DNA from: Prorocentrum cordatum
Lineage: Eukaryota; Sar; Dinophyceae; Prorocentrales; Prorocentraceae
Assembly (NCBI GenBank): GCA_963575745.1
Contig: CAUYUJ010022417.1
Coordinates: 17,501 to 81,500, forward strand
Direction: 5' to 3'
DNA length: 64,000 nucleotides
Made by a program: the position numbers and the translations under genes. This document shows, piece after piece, positions 11,801 to 22,631 of this stretch. The notes under the pieces were generated by a model, which was given only the letters and a program-made list of their open reading frames with translations, did no database searches and had not been told where the DNA came from. Each line of letters begins with the position of its first letter. Positions within the stretch are counted from its first letter, which is position 1.

Positions 11801-12399
11801 GAGGTGGGGCGGCGCGCGTCTGACGCGATACGTTCTTCAGAACGTGGGCGCACACGCTGAGCTGGCACGCAACGTGTTGCCACTGACGCATGGAGCATTC
11901 CACGGGCGTAGCCAGACGGCTGAGGGCCTGCGATCATGTGAACGCCCTAGCGGTGACCCCCCCTGCATGTGCTGGTGAACCAGGGCGGCGCTGGTGAACC
12001 CGCCGCCGCAGGGCGGAGGCCGACGCATACCTTCCCCCCTCCCCCCTGCGCGCCGCGAGGGAGATCACGACGGAGGGCTCTCGGCGACACGCTATGCCTT
12101 GCGAGTGGGTAGCGTGTCGCTGCGCTCCGCGTGCGGGAGGTGGGAAAGGCTCGCGACGTTGACGCCTGGGGACTGGGACATGGATAGCGTGCCGCGCCGC
12201 AACGTTGTGGGCCAGAACCGCCGGAACGACACGCCAAGCCAACGTTGCTGACCGTAGCGCCTTCGATAATGTGAATGTCACCGCCGAGCTTGAAAGTCGA
12301 TGTCCCGCTCCTGCTAGTACTGCCCATGCGTCCTGTCTGTGCCACCACGCGGCCGAGGGCGCGGCCAATCTTTGCTCCGGCACTCTCGGCTGCAAGCAA

Positions 12400-12558
12400 G
12401 GAGTGGCCCTGGGTAGGATTGACCTTTGGTGCGCGGCTTGCGGAGGGCAGCAAGGGGACCAAACACACCCGCGCAAGACGCTACTGTCGCACTGCACTCG
12501 GCGATCGGGAGACCCCAGTGCGCCCGCACCAAAGGTCACTCCGGCGAAGGGTCACTCC
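12400..12558. mobile_element. MITE-like element with about 34-bp terminal inverted repeats, copy 1
   Basis: The left end reads GGAGTGGCCCTGGG and runs on to GACCTTTGGTGCG. The right end is its inverse: CGCACCAAAGGTC and on to AGGGTCACTCC. The two arms agree at about 28 of 34 positions. The 90-bp interior contains gtcgcactgcactcggcgat, closely matching the interior of a second copy at 56982–57144. The element is non-coding and too small for a transposase, so it would depend on an enzyme encoded elsewhere. No clear target-site duplication was seen. Confidence 0.7.
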
Positions 12559-13077
12559 TACATGTAGTCGACACTCTGGGAAGTAGAGCAGATTCTCGGA
12601 AGCCCTCTCGTGCCGTCAGGGCCCCATCCCTCTTGGAGGCCCCCTCCCTGGTGAACCCCCCGGGAGAGGCGAGCACATCGAAGATGGGGCGCCGAGACGT
12701 GGGGCCTCGCGGGCGGGGAGGCCCCGAACAGCGCAAGCTCAGCCTGGAAACCCTCTCCTCCTCCTCCTTCTACAATTACTCAGTATGAATACTACTCTCC
12801 CTCTTCCCCCGATGGCGGCCTGAAAGTATTCGACCCCCCCCCCCCGCGTACTGTTTTTTAAACACAGGATTCCCGGGAGTTGGGTTTTCGCCTGCGTTTT
12901 TTTCAAAATGCTGCTCTCGCTGAGGCGCCGGCTTCATTTCTGCTCCCGCATCGTTCCGAATCGTGCTCCCGCTGCAGCGTGGGCCTCATTTTCGGATCGG
13001 TGTTTGGCCTCCGTCGTTCAGGATGGCGTTCTCGCCCCAGCGCGGGCCTCTTTCTCGCGCGCCCATCCGCCCGCCAC

Positions 13078-13215
13078 CACCGCGCCCCACCACCACCAGC
13101 ACCAGCATCAGCACCACCACCACCACAACCACCACCAGCACCACCACCAGCACCACCACCAGCACTAGCACCACCACCACCACCACCACCACCACCACCA
13201 CCACAACCACGCACA
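13078..13215. repeat. (CAC)n / (CACCAG)n microsatellite
   Basis: About 135 bp of CAC with CAG and AAC variants, followed by an ACGC-rich run at 13210–13240. Confidence 0.85.
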
Positions 13216-13379
13216 CACGCACGCACGCACGCACGCGCACCACCACCCACTACGCACGCGCGCGCGGAGCCACAGGTCCGCTACGACACGCGTCCGCGGA
13301 TAGAGAAAATCAGCGCCATGGTAAGGGATGGGAGGGAGGGGTAGGACGTCAGATATGACGCGAGCGCACCTAGCTTGCC

Positions 13380-13480
13380 CTTTCCCCCTCCCCCTCCCCC
13401 TCCTCCTCCTCCTCCTCCTCCTCCTCCGCCTCCTCCTCCTCCTCCTCCTCCTCCTCCTCCTCCTCCTCCTCCTCCTCCCT
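13380..13480. repeat. (TCC)n polypyrimidine tract
   Basis: CCCTCC units change into a perfect (TCC)n run of about 85 bp. No gene in the surrounding 13240–13740. Confidence 0.9.
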
Positions 13481-13774
13481 ACGGCAACGGTGGTGGCGAG
13501 AACTGCCCATCGCTTCTGAGCCCGTTCGGCGTCCGAGCGCCGACCTGGCCACAGCATCAAGCCCACCTGGCCGCGGCCCTCGGCGGGCGGCCCTGCGAGG
13601 CGGGCTCGGACACCGCGCGGGCCCAGCAGGGGCCCTCGCCGAGATCCGAACCTGAGGGGGCCCAGGGACACACGAGCACATAGGCACACATCCCTGGATC
13701 CCCCAGATTCCCCCCCCTTGGTTCTGGACTTCCGCTTCCCATGTATAAGTTTACACACAACTATAAGTGTGTTT

Positions 13775-13925
13775 ATATACATATATATATATATATATAT
13801 ATGTATGTGTATATGTGTATATATACACATCTATATATGTATATATATGTATATATATATATATATGTATGTATGTGTTTTTCCCACATGTTCCTGGGGA
13901 TCGCCGTGTGTATATATATAGGTGT
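13775..13925. repeat. (TA)n / (TATG)n microsatellite
   Basis: AT-rich alternating purine–pyrimidine sequence with two related words, CCTGGGGATCGCCGT, just after it at 13894 and 13946. Confidence 0.9.
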
Positions 13926-14159
13926 GTGTAATCCCACACGGTCCTGGGGATCGCCGTTTACTTTTGCCTGTGTCTCTTGTTCACTCCTGACTCCTGACTC
14001 GCCAAAAATCACGGCCGCAGCCCTATAGATCCCATCTTATTCTGCGCCATGTGGAGCCGGATCGATCTGTGAGGGCCCCCCGGGCCCGGAATCAGGCGAC
14101 ATCGCCCGTCGTCACAAAAATGCCGCGCCCAGGTCTCGAGGTCATGTCGGCGGCGAGCG

Positions 14160-14310
14160 AGGGAGGGAAATGAGAAGGAGAAAGCCTTCTCAGAAGGCGG
14201 CGGGACTTTTCAGAAGCCCTCGCGCCTTCTGAGAAGTTTCTCGTCTCTTCGGGGAAGGCTTCGAAAACTTCTCAGCAGGCCCAGGGACTTCTGAGAAGGC
14301 CAGCCCCTTC
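14160..14310. repeat. cluster of CTTCTCAGAAG-type short palindromes
   Basis: The word CTTCTGAGAAG or its close variants occurs about eight times in 150 bp, in both registers. The stretch could form several alternative small hairpins. Confidence 0.6.
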
Positions 14311-14748
14311 TCACGTCCCGCCCTCGCTCGCCGCCGACTGCGGGGCGCCAAGGGGGATTCACGATGCAGTACATCGATGCGGACATGTGTTTTCTTGGCA
14401 TTCGCGAGCAAGCACTTTGCGAGTAATGGAACGCGCTCGGTGAGTTATTTGGACGCCCAAGACGGGTACGGAAGGAATTTGTACAATGCCCAACAGAACA
14501 TGTTGTCCAAAATCGACAGCGGCCGCTGTTGGGCGGGCGGCATTTTGTCTTCAATGGACAACGTCCGCGGCGGCGCGGACGGCGAGTCCTGTTCAAAATG
14601 AACAGGAACTGCTGTTGGGCATCGTACCCCTTCTTTCCGTACCCATGTCGATCGTCCCGAAGTCTTGGGGTGCCCAGCGGGCCGGCGGCGGGGGGGCGGC
14701 GCCATCGGCCGCGCCCGGAAGAAGAAAAAAGGGCACAAACTGAAACTC

Positions 14749-14886
14749 TTGGCGCTCCGCGCGGATTTCTGGGATCTGCACTGGACCTCCCGCCCCTGGC
14801 GCGCGGAGCGCGCCAAGGGGGCGGCGCCGGAGGCGCCGCCAGGGGGCGCGCAGCGCAGATCCAAGAAATCCGCGCGGAGCGTCAAA
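14749..14886. repeat. inverted repeat, foldback copy 1
   Basis: The arm ggcgctccgcgcggatttct at 14749 is answered by agaaatccgcgcggagcgtc near 14866, with a GC-rich GGCGCC-bearing loop between. A partial relative lies at 58340–58440, so this is a dispersed foldback family. Confidence 0.6.
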
Positions 14887-15479
14887 AGTGTAGGTTTATA
14901 CCGATTTGTCTTCCTCGAGAGGGGGGGCGGCGCCATCGAACGAGGCTGGCCAGCGACAGTCGCCAAGGACGGGCCGAAGGGGCGAGGAGGCAAGGGCACC
15001 CTGGGGAAGGTTGCCCCTCCTTACTGCGCGGGTTGACTGTATGAGTGCCCAGCGGGCCGGCGGCGGGGGGGCGGCGCCGTCGGCCGCGCCGTCGCCAGCG
15101 GCGGCCACGCCCGGCGCGGCAGCGCCCGCGGCCTCGCCAGCGCCGGCCTCGCTGGCTGCGACCTCGGCGGCGGCGGCGCAGTTGATGTGGACCTTGAAGG
15201 ACGGGGTCCAGGCGCCCTGCTGGGGGGGAAGCGCGGCGAGGGCGTCGACGACTCCAGAGTCGAAGCGTGAGGGACCCTGCATGAGGAACGGGGCCCCTTC
15301 CCTCTACAGGCTCAACGTCGATGCTCCCTGGCAAGCTTGAGGGGCACCTGAGCATAGCTGTGCGAAACACTGGAGGAACACTCTGGGCCTCCCCCCAGCG
15401 AAGAGGGCTCCTCCTTCCGCGGCGGCGACTGCACGAGAACAGCGAGGGGTGAGGATCGGGAACGAGGAGGGGGAGGCGG

Positions 15480-16090
15480 AAGGAGGGCTACGACGGCCAC
15501 GACGGCCACCACGGCCACGACGACGGCGAGGACGGGCGAGGACAACGACGACCACGACAATGGCAACAACGAGAGGAGAACGGCGACGACGACAACGACG
15601 GTGACCACGACGAAGACGACGACGACGACGGCGACGACGGCAACGTCGATGGCGACGGCAGCGGCGGCGGATGCGACGGCGGACGACGCCGGCGGCGACG
15701 ACGACGACGACGACGCAGGCGAAGTCGACGGCGACGGCGGCTGCGACGGAGGAGGAGGACGTCGACGACGACAATGACGACGACGAAGACGACGACGACG
15801 ACGACAACGACGACGACGACGGCGACGACGGCGACTGTGACGGCGACGGCGATGACGACGAGCGACCAGTGACGAGTCATGGGTCCCTGGTGGCCCCCGA
15901 GGACCTCCTGAAGCCCCCCTGGGGACTTCCACTGGCCCGAAAGGAGCCAGCAAAAGGACGACGGCGACGGCGACAACAACGAGGACAGCGACGGCGACGA
16001 CAACAAAGCCGACGACGGCGACGGTGATACGGGGACAGCGACGAAGACGAAACCGACAACGACGACGACGGTGGCAGCGACGATAAGAAC
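15480..16090. repeat. long degenerate (GAC)n region
   Basis: About 600 bp dominated by GAC, GGC and AAC triplets with one unique patch at 15875–15960. It resembles in composition the two GAC-rich insertions in the Helitron gene, but no flanking duplication is visible here. Confidence 0.75.
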
Positions 16091-16287
16091 AACGTTCACC
16101 ATAAATCTGATCCAACTGCCTGGCAAGTCCCGCCACCATGCCAGCCAAGCGTTATGGGCGGCGACTGTTCGAGGGGGAGAGGGAGGTCGACACGTATGAG
16201 ACCCGTGTCTCCAGGCTTATCAGAGCCGTGAACAAGATGATGAGTAAGAGGATGGTGGGGAGATAAACGTTGACTGCCGTCGCTGAT

Positions 16288-16723
16288 AATGATGGTGATG
16301 ATGCTGATGCTGTTGATGATGATGATGATGATGATGATAATGATGATGATGGTGGTGATGATGCTGCTGATGCTGGTGAGGGTGAGGATTGTGATGATTA
16401 TAATGATGATGGTGGTGATGATGACGCTGACGATGACGATGATGGCGATGAAGATGATGGTGATGATGACGATGATGCTGATGATGATGATAATGGTGGT
16501 GGTGACGATGGGTATGCTGACGGTGACGATGCCGAGAGAAAGCCGATGGTGGTGATGATGGTGATGATGGTTATGGTGGCGATGATGGTGATGATGGCGA
16601 TGATGGTGGTGATGGTGATGGTGCTGATGGTGATGGTGATGATGGTGGTGGTGATAATGATGGTGATGATGATGGTGATGATGATGACGACGATGATGAT
16701 GGTGGCGCTTATGATGATGAGGC

Positions 16724-16760
<37 letters not shown>

Positions 16761-16763
16761 CAC

Positions 16764-16812
<49 letters not shown>

Positions 16813-16890
16813 GTCACCACCACCACCATCATCATCATACTCATCATCATTGCCAGCATCATCATCAGCAACATCATCATCAGCATCATC
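16288..16890. repeat. (GAT)n array turning into (ATC)n: large inverted repeat
   Basis: GAT/GGT triplets run for about 470 bp and switch at about 16760 to ATC/ACC triplets for another 130 bp. The two sides are complementary, so either strand could fold on itself around 16760. Confidence 0.85.
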
Positions 16891-16899
16891 ATGGTGTGG

Positions 16900-17390
16900 G
16901 AAGTCTTGGGGCTGTCTGGGCCTCATGTGAGGCAGTCTTGAGGGTCCCTTGGGGGCGTCTTGGAGCCCTCTTGGCCGTGTGATGGGTGTCTGAGGGCCGT
17001 CGTGTGCCCGTCTTCGCGCCGTCTTGGGCCGTCCAAAGGCCTTCTTCTAAGGCCGTCTCAGGTCCAACGGGAGGCCCTCTTGAGCCGTCTTGGAGCCGTG
17101 TTGGATGTATATTGGGCTATCTTAGAGTCCTCGTGGGCCGCCTTGAGCTGACGGCAGCCCGACAAGGAGAGAATGCGACAAAAACCATAGGGGGATCAAT
17201 GACTTTGGCTTCTCAGGACCCCGTTGGAGGTCCTCTTGTGGCCGGTTTGGGCCCTCTTGAAGGCATCTTGGACCGTCTTGAAGCAATTTTTCGACCGCCT
17301 TGGGGCCATCTTGGGCCGCCTGTGAGGCATCGTGGGCCATCTTGGTGTCCTTGGTTGCCTGCCCGGGCCGTCTTGGAAACTCGGAATGCA
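16900..17390 (-). repeat. GGCCNTCTTGG minisatellite (reverse of CCAAGANGGCC)
   Basis: The words ggccgtcttgg and gccctcttgg recur about every 12–30 bp. The same family in opposite orientation appears at 21408, 22396, 45930, 46290, 48470, 49190 and 54370. No gene. Confidence 0.75.
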
Positions 17391-17559
17391 TACCCTTCGC
17401 GTTACCCAACCCTCCTGTCTTGGGTTTCATTTTGAACAGGGCACCGTGGTCTCCACCTCTCCCGCCTCCCCTCTCCTCCCTGCCTCCCTCCTCCTGCCGC
17501 CTGCGTCCGACTTTATCCCCGACCCTCCCGCACCTCTCCTCTCTCGTCTCCTCCTCTTC

Positions 17560-17825
17560 GTCCGCCTTCCTCCTCCTCCTCCTCCTCCTCCTCCTCCTCC
17601 TCCGCCTCCTCCTCCTCCTCCTCCTCCTCCTCCTGACCTCTCTTCCTCCTCCTCCTCCTCCTCCTCCCCCTCCTCCTGCTCCTCCTCCCCCTCCTCCTGC
17701 TCCTGCTTCTCCTCCTCCTTCTCCTCCCCCTCCTCCTCCTCCTGTTCCTCCTCCGGCTCCTCCCCGTCATGCTCCTTCTCCTCCTCCTCCTCCTCCTTCT
17801 CCTCCTCCTCCTAATCCTCCTCCTT
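17560..17825. repeat. (TCC)n polypyrimidine tract
   Basis: About 265 bp of TCC with CCC, TGC and CTT variants. From 17826 to 18551 a short direct repeat around gcgcaactgtcgcca (17846, 17946, 18066) is seen, but no recognisable gene. Confidence 0.9.
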
Positions 17826-18551
17826 GCTTCCCCTGGGCCTGCGAAGGGCGCAACCGTCGCCACCTCCGTGGGCTCCTGGGAGGTCCAGCGGAGTGGAAGA
17901 GTACGCAGACCCAGCTGGGACCTCGCAATTCCACGGGGGCTGCGAAGTGCGCAACTGTCGCCATTTACGCGGGCTGCTGAGAGGCCCAGTGTAGTGGAGG
18001 AGTACGCAGACCCAGCCAGGACCTCGCAGCTCCCTGAGGGGTTTCCCTGAGGGGCTGCGAAGGGCGCAACTGTCGCCACATGTGTTTCCACTTTTAAGTG
18101 CTGTTCATACGGCGCCCTTTTGACTGCACTTGTTTGTTTGCTTGTGTTTTTTCCAGGTCGTGGCCGCAAAGTTCAGGCCCACACCTGGGAAACAGTCCAT
18201 GGCTCAACTCCAGGCTCAGAAACACGCCTACGGGAACAGCGAAGGAGAGTCGCACACTCATGGCAAGCAGCCGTACGACTAGCGCTTGCCAATCACACAC
18301 GGCGTCACCATGCACAGTCACAGGAAACACACTGCCCAAGCACTCGCCGTCATCTTACAACTGGCGAGCAAGCAAGTGTGCGCGGCAGACCGTGGGACTA
18401 GGCTGACAGCCGAATGCGCCGTTGAAAACTGAATTCGTCGATATCGTCCTCCTCCGCCACAACACGCACCCATCCCACAAGCTCCTTCTTCCTCTCAGGA
18501 GACTGCTCCTCCTGCCTGGTGGCGTACCCCGAAGAGCGAGAGGCGCACGAG

Positions 18552-19499
18552 TCATGCATGAATGACACTCAGATCTGGGTTTGGATGAATCTGTCTCTCG
18601 CGCTGGTCTTGCTTATGCTTGTTATACAGCTGGAAGAACGCGTCGATGACATTGATGGCCAAGATCAACGCAAACACCAGAGCAAATGCCCCATCCGAAG
18701 GCCTTGCTGCTGCAATGACTACCATGATCGAAAGAACGAACATATACATCCATTTCAGATACTCGCGGAACTTCCACCAAGTGACCCACGGGTGCAGGGG
18801 GTAGACGTCGTCATCCTTCACGTCTCGAAACGACGCTTCCAGACGAGACGGAAGTCTGGGAGTATCTTTGTCCCGTCTTGTCCAGAGCCATGCGGAGCTC
18901 TCATTGTTGTACTCCAAGAGTTTAGCATGAGCCACCCCGATAGCAGGGAAGTTAGTCAATGCCAGTGCCAAGACCTTGCCTGTGGCTATTTGGACATTCT
19001 CTGGATGCGCAGCTATCTGATTCCCTGGACTCCAAACGATACAACGCAATCTCTGCAAATACGCTGCACGACTAAGTCCATACGAGTGCACTCCAAATGT
19101 CGCGGGTATAACTGATACGATCAATCCGATGCGCTGACAGGATGAACCCCACTCGCCTCCGAGACCAACACCATCCATATACCTCGCAACCTCGTCTATG
19201 CACTCACTAGCTCCCCTCAATTCGCTGATATCTTCTTCGATGGTTTCCGATATATCAGCCCTCATGCTCCTCCCGACCGGCTGAGGTACAAGAATCAATA
19301 CACCCTGCAAAAATATCGGCAGTGTTCTGAGTACCATGTCATTCAGCTTTTGGACATACGTGGCCAACGAACGGTCTCTAACACCTTCCTTTGTCAACCT
19401 GGACATCGATATAAACATTCCTAGGTCGTAGTGGACACCCGATACGATGAAAAAGAAAGCCGAACTCATTACATAAAATGCATAATCCGCCGGCCCCAT
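18552..19499 (-). CDS. multi-pass membrane protein, hypothetical
   Basis: A 315-codon frame starts with ATG at 19499 and ends in TGA at 18552. Hydrophobic segments include YAFYVMSSAFFFIVSGVHY near the N-terminus, LRTLPIFLQGVLILVP, IGLIVSVIPATFGV, VLALALTNFPAIGVAHA, and two close C-terminal helices (MYMFVLSIMVVIAAA and FALVFALILAINVIDAFF). The tail KHKQDQRERQIHPNP is polar. An acidic stretch (SETIEEDISELRGASE) lies between helices. Base use is balanced, unlike the neighbouring simple sequence, and no repeat explains the frame, so a real gene or terminal exon is likely. I do not recognise the family. It has the same strand and style as the membrane protein at 55462–56298, but the two show no obvious shared motif. 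A stop lies a few codons upstream of the ATG, while an AG acceptor nearby leaves open that this is one exon of a longer gene. Confidence 0.65.
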   Translation of the reverse strand: MGPADYAFYVMSSAFFFIVSGVHYDLGMFISMSRLTKEGVRDRSLATYVQKLNDMVLRTLPIFLQGVLILVPQPVGRSMRADISETIEEDISELRGASECIDEVARYMDGVGLGGEWGSSCQRIGLIVSVIPATFGVHSYGLSRAAYLQRLRCIVWSPGNQIAAHPENVQIATGKVLALALTNFPAIGVAHAKLLEYNNESSAWLWTRRDKDTPRLPSRLEASFRDVKDDDVYPLHPWVTWWKFREYLKWMYMFVLSIMVVIAAARPSDGAFALVFALILAINVIDAFFQLYNKHKQDQRERQIHPNPDLSVIHA

Positions 19500-19799
19500 T
19501 GTGGGGCCATCAGGCTGCGAGGATTAGGCTGCAGCGCCCTGCGCCAATTTCAGTTGCCATTCTCCAATGGTACACTCCTGCTTCCTGTTTCCGACTGTAA
19601 GTTGTTCAAGTCCGCGTGAGGGGGGGGAGCCGAAAACCACCCCGTTGCCACCCCCAAATCGCGTTGCCTGAATTCCTGGGGGGCCGTGGGACACATAAAA
19701 ATACATGAGATTCGCGCTCCCGAGGCAATAATCCCTGGTAGACTCTGACACCTCGCGGCCGGCCCCGTCCAGGTCCAGGGGAGGGGGTAGGGGGAGGGG

Positions 19800-20320
19800 T
19801 AAACCCCTTCCCGAAAGGGAAGAAGGGCGGTGGAAGAGGAAACGCTCTAGACTACCAACGCCCAGAGGGCTGGTGTGATTACGCTGTGCTCGCGCCCCCG
19901 AGGTCACGATCCTTTGCAAGTTACTCCACATTCTCTCCCCCGAAACCACGACCCCTTGCAACATACACCGTCTCCGCGTCCCCGAGGCCACGATCTCCCA
20001 CAAATAACCCTACATTCGCGCCTCTGGGGGCCACGAGAATTACGCGACATTCGCTCTCCCGACGCCACGATCCTTCGTAAATTACTCCACGCTCGCGTCC
20101 CCGAGGCCACGATCCCTCGCAAATTGCGCTGCGTTCGCGTCCCCTTGTAAAACAAGCCATATTCGCACCCCCGAGGCCACGATCTTCCGCAATTTACATA
20201 ATTAACTGTCGCGCCTCTGGGGCCACGATCCATAGTAAATCCCACCAGCCCTCTGGGCGTTGGTGGTCTAGAGCGTTTCCTCTTCCACCTCCCTTCTTCC
20301 TTTTTTCGGGAAAGGGTTTA
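19800..20320. mobile_element. foldback element: inverted arms around 40-bp tandem repeats
   Basis: The left arm (19800–19882) begins TAAACCCCTTCCCG and contains gaggaaacgctctaga and ccagagggctggtg. The right arm (20236–20320) is its inverse: caccagccctctggg, then tctagagcgtttcctc, ending CGGGAAAGGGTTTA. Between them are about eight units of 35–45 bp built on cgtccccgaggccacgatcc followed by ctcgcaaattactc. No protein is encoded. A second array of the same unit lies at 47929–48460. No target-site duplication was found. Confidence 0.65.
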
Positions 20321-20401
20321 ACACTGTTCCCTACTAATCAAAGTGAGGGGGCCGAACGGCCATTCACTGTCCTTGGGTGCGTGGCTGAAGTGGGTTTCCG
20401 C

Positions 20402-20467
20402 GGTGCGGATTCTTGTTGTTGTTGGTTGTTGTTGTTGTTTGTTGTTGTTGTTGTTGGTGGTGTTGTC

Positions 20468-20499
<32 letters not shown>

Positions 20500-20510
20500 A
20501 TATTATTACT
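20402..20510. repeat. (GTT)n microsatellite
   Basis: GTT units with GGT and GAT variants over about 105 bp. Confidence 0.85.
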
Positions 20511-20559
20511 TCTAAAGAAATATTATTGTTGAGACCCCTGGTGCGCGACCCCCCTCCAA

Positions 20560-21223
20560 AACCTAGGCCGCAGCCTCATTTCCTTCATTTTCTAGCGAAA
20601 GCTTCAGAAAAGTGGATTGTCACCGGATCCGGTTGTTTTGTTGTAATCCGTTTTCCCTTGCAAAAAACACTATAAAATGAAAATTCTTGTTCTTACTTGA
20701 TCAAATTGCAAGAATCCCTTGCAAAAAATAAGGTAAAGTGGACATTCGTGCGCGCAAGACGAAATCCTTCCAAAACCTTAGGTTTCGTAGCGATTTTAAC
20801 ATAAAAACATCAAAAACCCAATGGTTTTTTAAGAAAAAAATGTCAAAATCTCATCCCGCGCGCTCTTGCGGATTCGTAGGAAACCCAACACTTTTTAAAC
20901 ATTTCTGTCAAACGGGCTTTTGCGAGCAACTTTTTCGAACTTCTGCGACAACGGTTGCGCACCTGCCAGGGCCATCATCCCTGTCAAATAATACCATGCG
21001 GGACACATTCGTTTTTTCTTCGCGCGCGCACGCCGAAATCTCCAAAAACCATTGGGCTTCTTAAGAATTTTAGCACCGCGCATCATAAAATCACACGAAT
21101 CGCACCGTAGGTCCTCGAAAAACACCTGCACGACTTTTCAAAATTTCCACCCGCGCGCGCTGTCCGAATCCTAAAAAAACCAATGGTTTTCCAACATTTA
21201 TGTTACATGAGCTCGCGCGAGCT
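20560..21223. repeat. diverged AT-rich repeats of about 200–230 bp
   Basis: Two or three diverged copies share ordered words: ccaaaaaccattgg or caaaaacccaatgg, then cccgcgcgc, then gcgagcaactttttcg or gcgagctactttcgc, then cgcacctgccagggcc or cgcgcctgccaggggcc. The last copy leads straight into the 988-bp duplication at 21224. No gene is seen. Confidence 0.5.
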
Positions 21224-21595
21224 ACTTTCGCACGCTCTTGCAACGGGGTTCGCGCGCCTGCCAGGGGCCAGAATCCCTTGCGGTTGCGCCATATGTTGCG
21301 CCCTCGGCCGCCGAGAATAAAACGCCCCCCTATTGGTTGCGTCATAGGTTGCGCCCTCGGCCGCCGAGAATAAAACGTCCCCCTACTGGTTGCGCCATAG
21401 GTTGCCCCAGGAGGCCTTCAAGAGGCCCCAAGAGCCCGCCGTGAGGACCCAATAAGCCCCCAAGAGGCCCCAAGATGCTTCCAAGAAGCCCCCCAAAGCC
21501 CCTCAAGAGGACCCCAAGCGGCGCCAGGAGGCTTCCCCCCTTCCCCAAGAGGACCCCAAGCGGCCCCAGGAAGCCTCCGACTGATCACTGGCACA

Positions 21596-21617
21596 TCCGT
21601 AGCCATCTCGGATCAAG
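21596..21617 (+). other. relict dinoflagellate spliced leader (in duplicated copy 1)
   Basis: The 22 bases start TCCGTAGCCAT and end GGATCAAG. Against the known dinoflagellate leader (TCCGTAGCCAT followed by TTTGGCTCAAG) 19 of 22 match, with differences at leader positions 12, 14 and 17. The ATG of the truncated gene copy follows 26 bp later. Confidence 0.75.
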
Positions 21618-21643
21618 GTATCGCCTGTGTTCTTGGATGGGTC

Positions 21644-22432
21644 ATGGCTTTGTCGGCGAAAGCCCTTGACGACCAGTATGGCCCAGAGCTGTCGCGGCCT
21701 CCCTTGGCCGACTGCGAGAGCCCGTATTATTTGCATCAGGCGCTCGTTGCAAAGGGTATCCAGGTCAGTCACCAGGCGTGCAAGACTTGGTGGGGCAAGT
21801 ATCGGGTTGTGCCTGGCAAGGTTAGTATTTCTAGCGCCCAGGAGCTGGAGGAGCAGCACGGTTCTGCCATCCGCCACCTGGGCATCGAGTATAATACACC
21901 TTTCAAATTATGCGGGGCGCTCCGACAGTTGGATCCACCACTGTATGTGACAGATCAGGTCGCAAAGATGTGGCTACTGCAGTATTCTTCCAAAGAGACG
22001 CTTGTCAAAGTGCAGAACGCTGGCCATCTGGAGACCTGGTATGGAGAACGTATTCGCACAGACATGCCCGAGGGGACTACTGACGGGGCCGTCTTGAAGC
22101 AGTGGCTCCTGGGACATTTATCTGTATCTGCTGACGCCAGGGTATGTCAGAAGTGGCTCAGCACGGAGTGGGGCGCCAAGGGAGCATTGAATACTGCCCA
22201 AGCTGTGGAGGACTTTCGCACGCTCTTGCAACGGGGTTCGCGCGCCTGCCAGGGGCCAGAATCCCTTGCGGTTGCGCCATATGTTGCGCCCTCGGCCGCC
22301 GAGAATAAAACGCCCCCCTATTGGTTGCGTCATAGGTTGCGCCCTCGGCCGCCGAGAATAAAACGCCCCCCTACTGGTTGCGCCATAGGTTGCCCCAGGA
22401 GGCCTTCAAGAGGCCCCAAGAGCCCGCCGTGA
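21644..22432 (+). pseudogene. truncated duplicate of the Helitron gene 5' end
   Basis: The ATG at 21644 starts MALSAKALDDQYGPELSRPP, as in the downstream gene. The frame matches it for about 188 residues, then leaves it at 22211, where the second duplicate begins, and runs on through non-coding leader DNA to a chance stop at 22432. It retains three of the W/Y repeats and nothing of Rep or helicase. It arose by the tandem duplication and probably has no function. Confidence 0.8.
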
Positions 22433-22583
22433 GGACCCAATAAGCCCCCAAGAGGCCCCAAGATGCTTCCAAGAAGCCCCCCAAAGCCCCTCAAGAGGAC
22501 CCCAAGCGGCGCCAGGAGGCTTCCCCCCTTCCCCAAGAGGACCCCAAGCGGCCCCAGGAAGCCTCCGACTGATCACTGGCACA

Positions 22584-22605
22584 TCCGTAGCCATCTCGGA
22601 TCAAG
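22584..22605 (+). other. relict dinoflagellate spliced leader before the Helitron gene
   Basis: Same 19-of-22 match as at 21596, ending CAAG 26 bp before the ATG at 22632. In dinoflagellates this leader is joined to mRNAs by trans-splicing. A genomic copy before a gene is usually read as the trace of an mRNA that was reverse-transcribed and reinserted. The base pair after the leader is GT, as in a leader RNA donor site, so a leader-RNA-like origin should also be considered. Confidence 0.75.
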
Positions 22606-22631
22606 GTATCGCCTGTGTTCTTGGATGGTCC

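Noticed and set aside
11947-12468. Exon-like minus-strand frames next to MITE copy 1
   Set aside because: Two alternative frames look equally plausible and neither has a recognised domain or clear splice sites; not called as a gene.
16096-16941. His/Asp/Met-rich frames on both strands
   Set aside because: They are the (GAT)n/(ATC)n microsatellite read in different frames.
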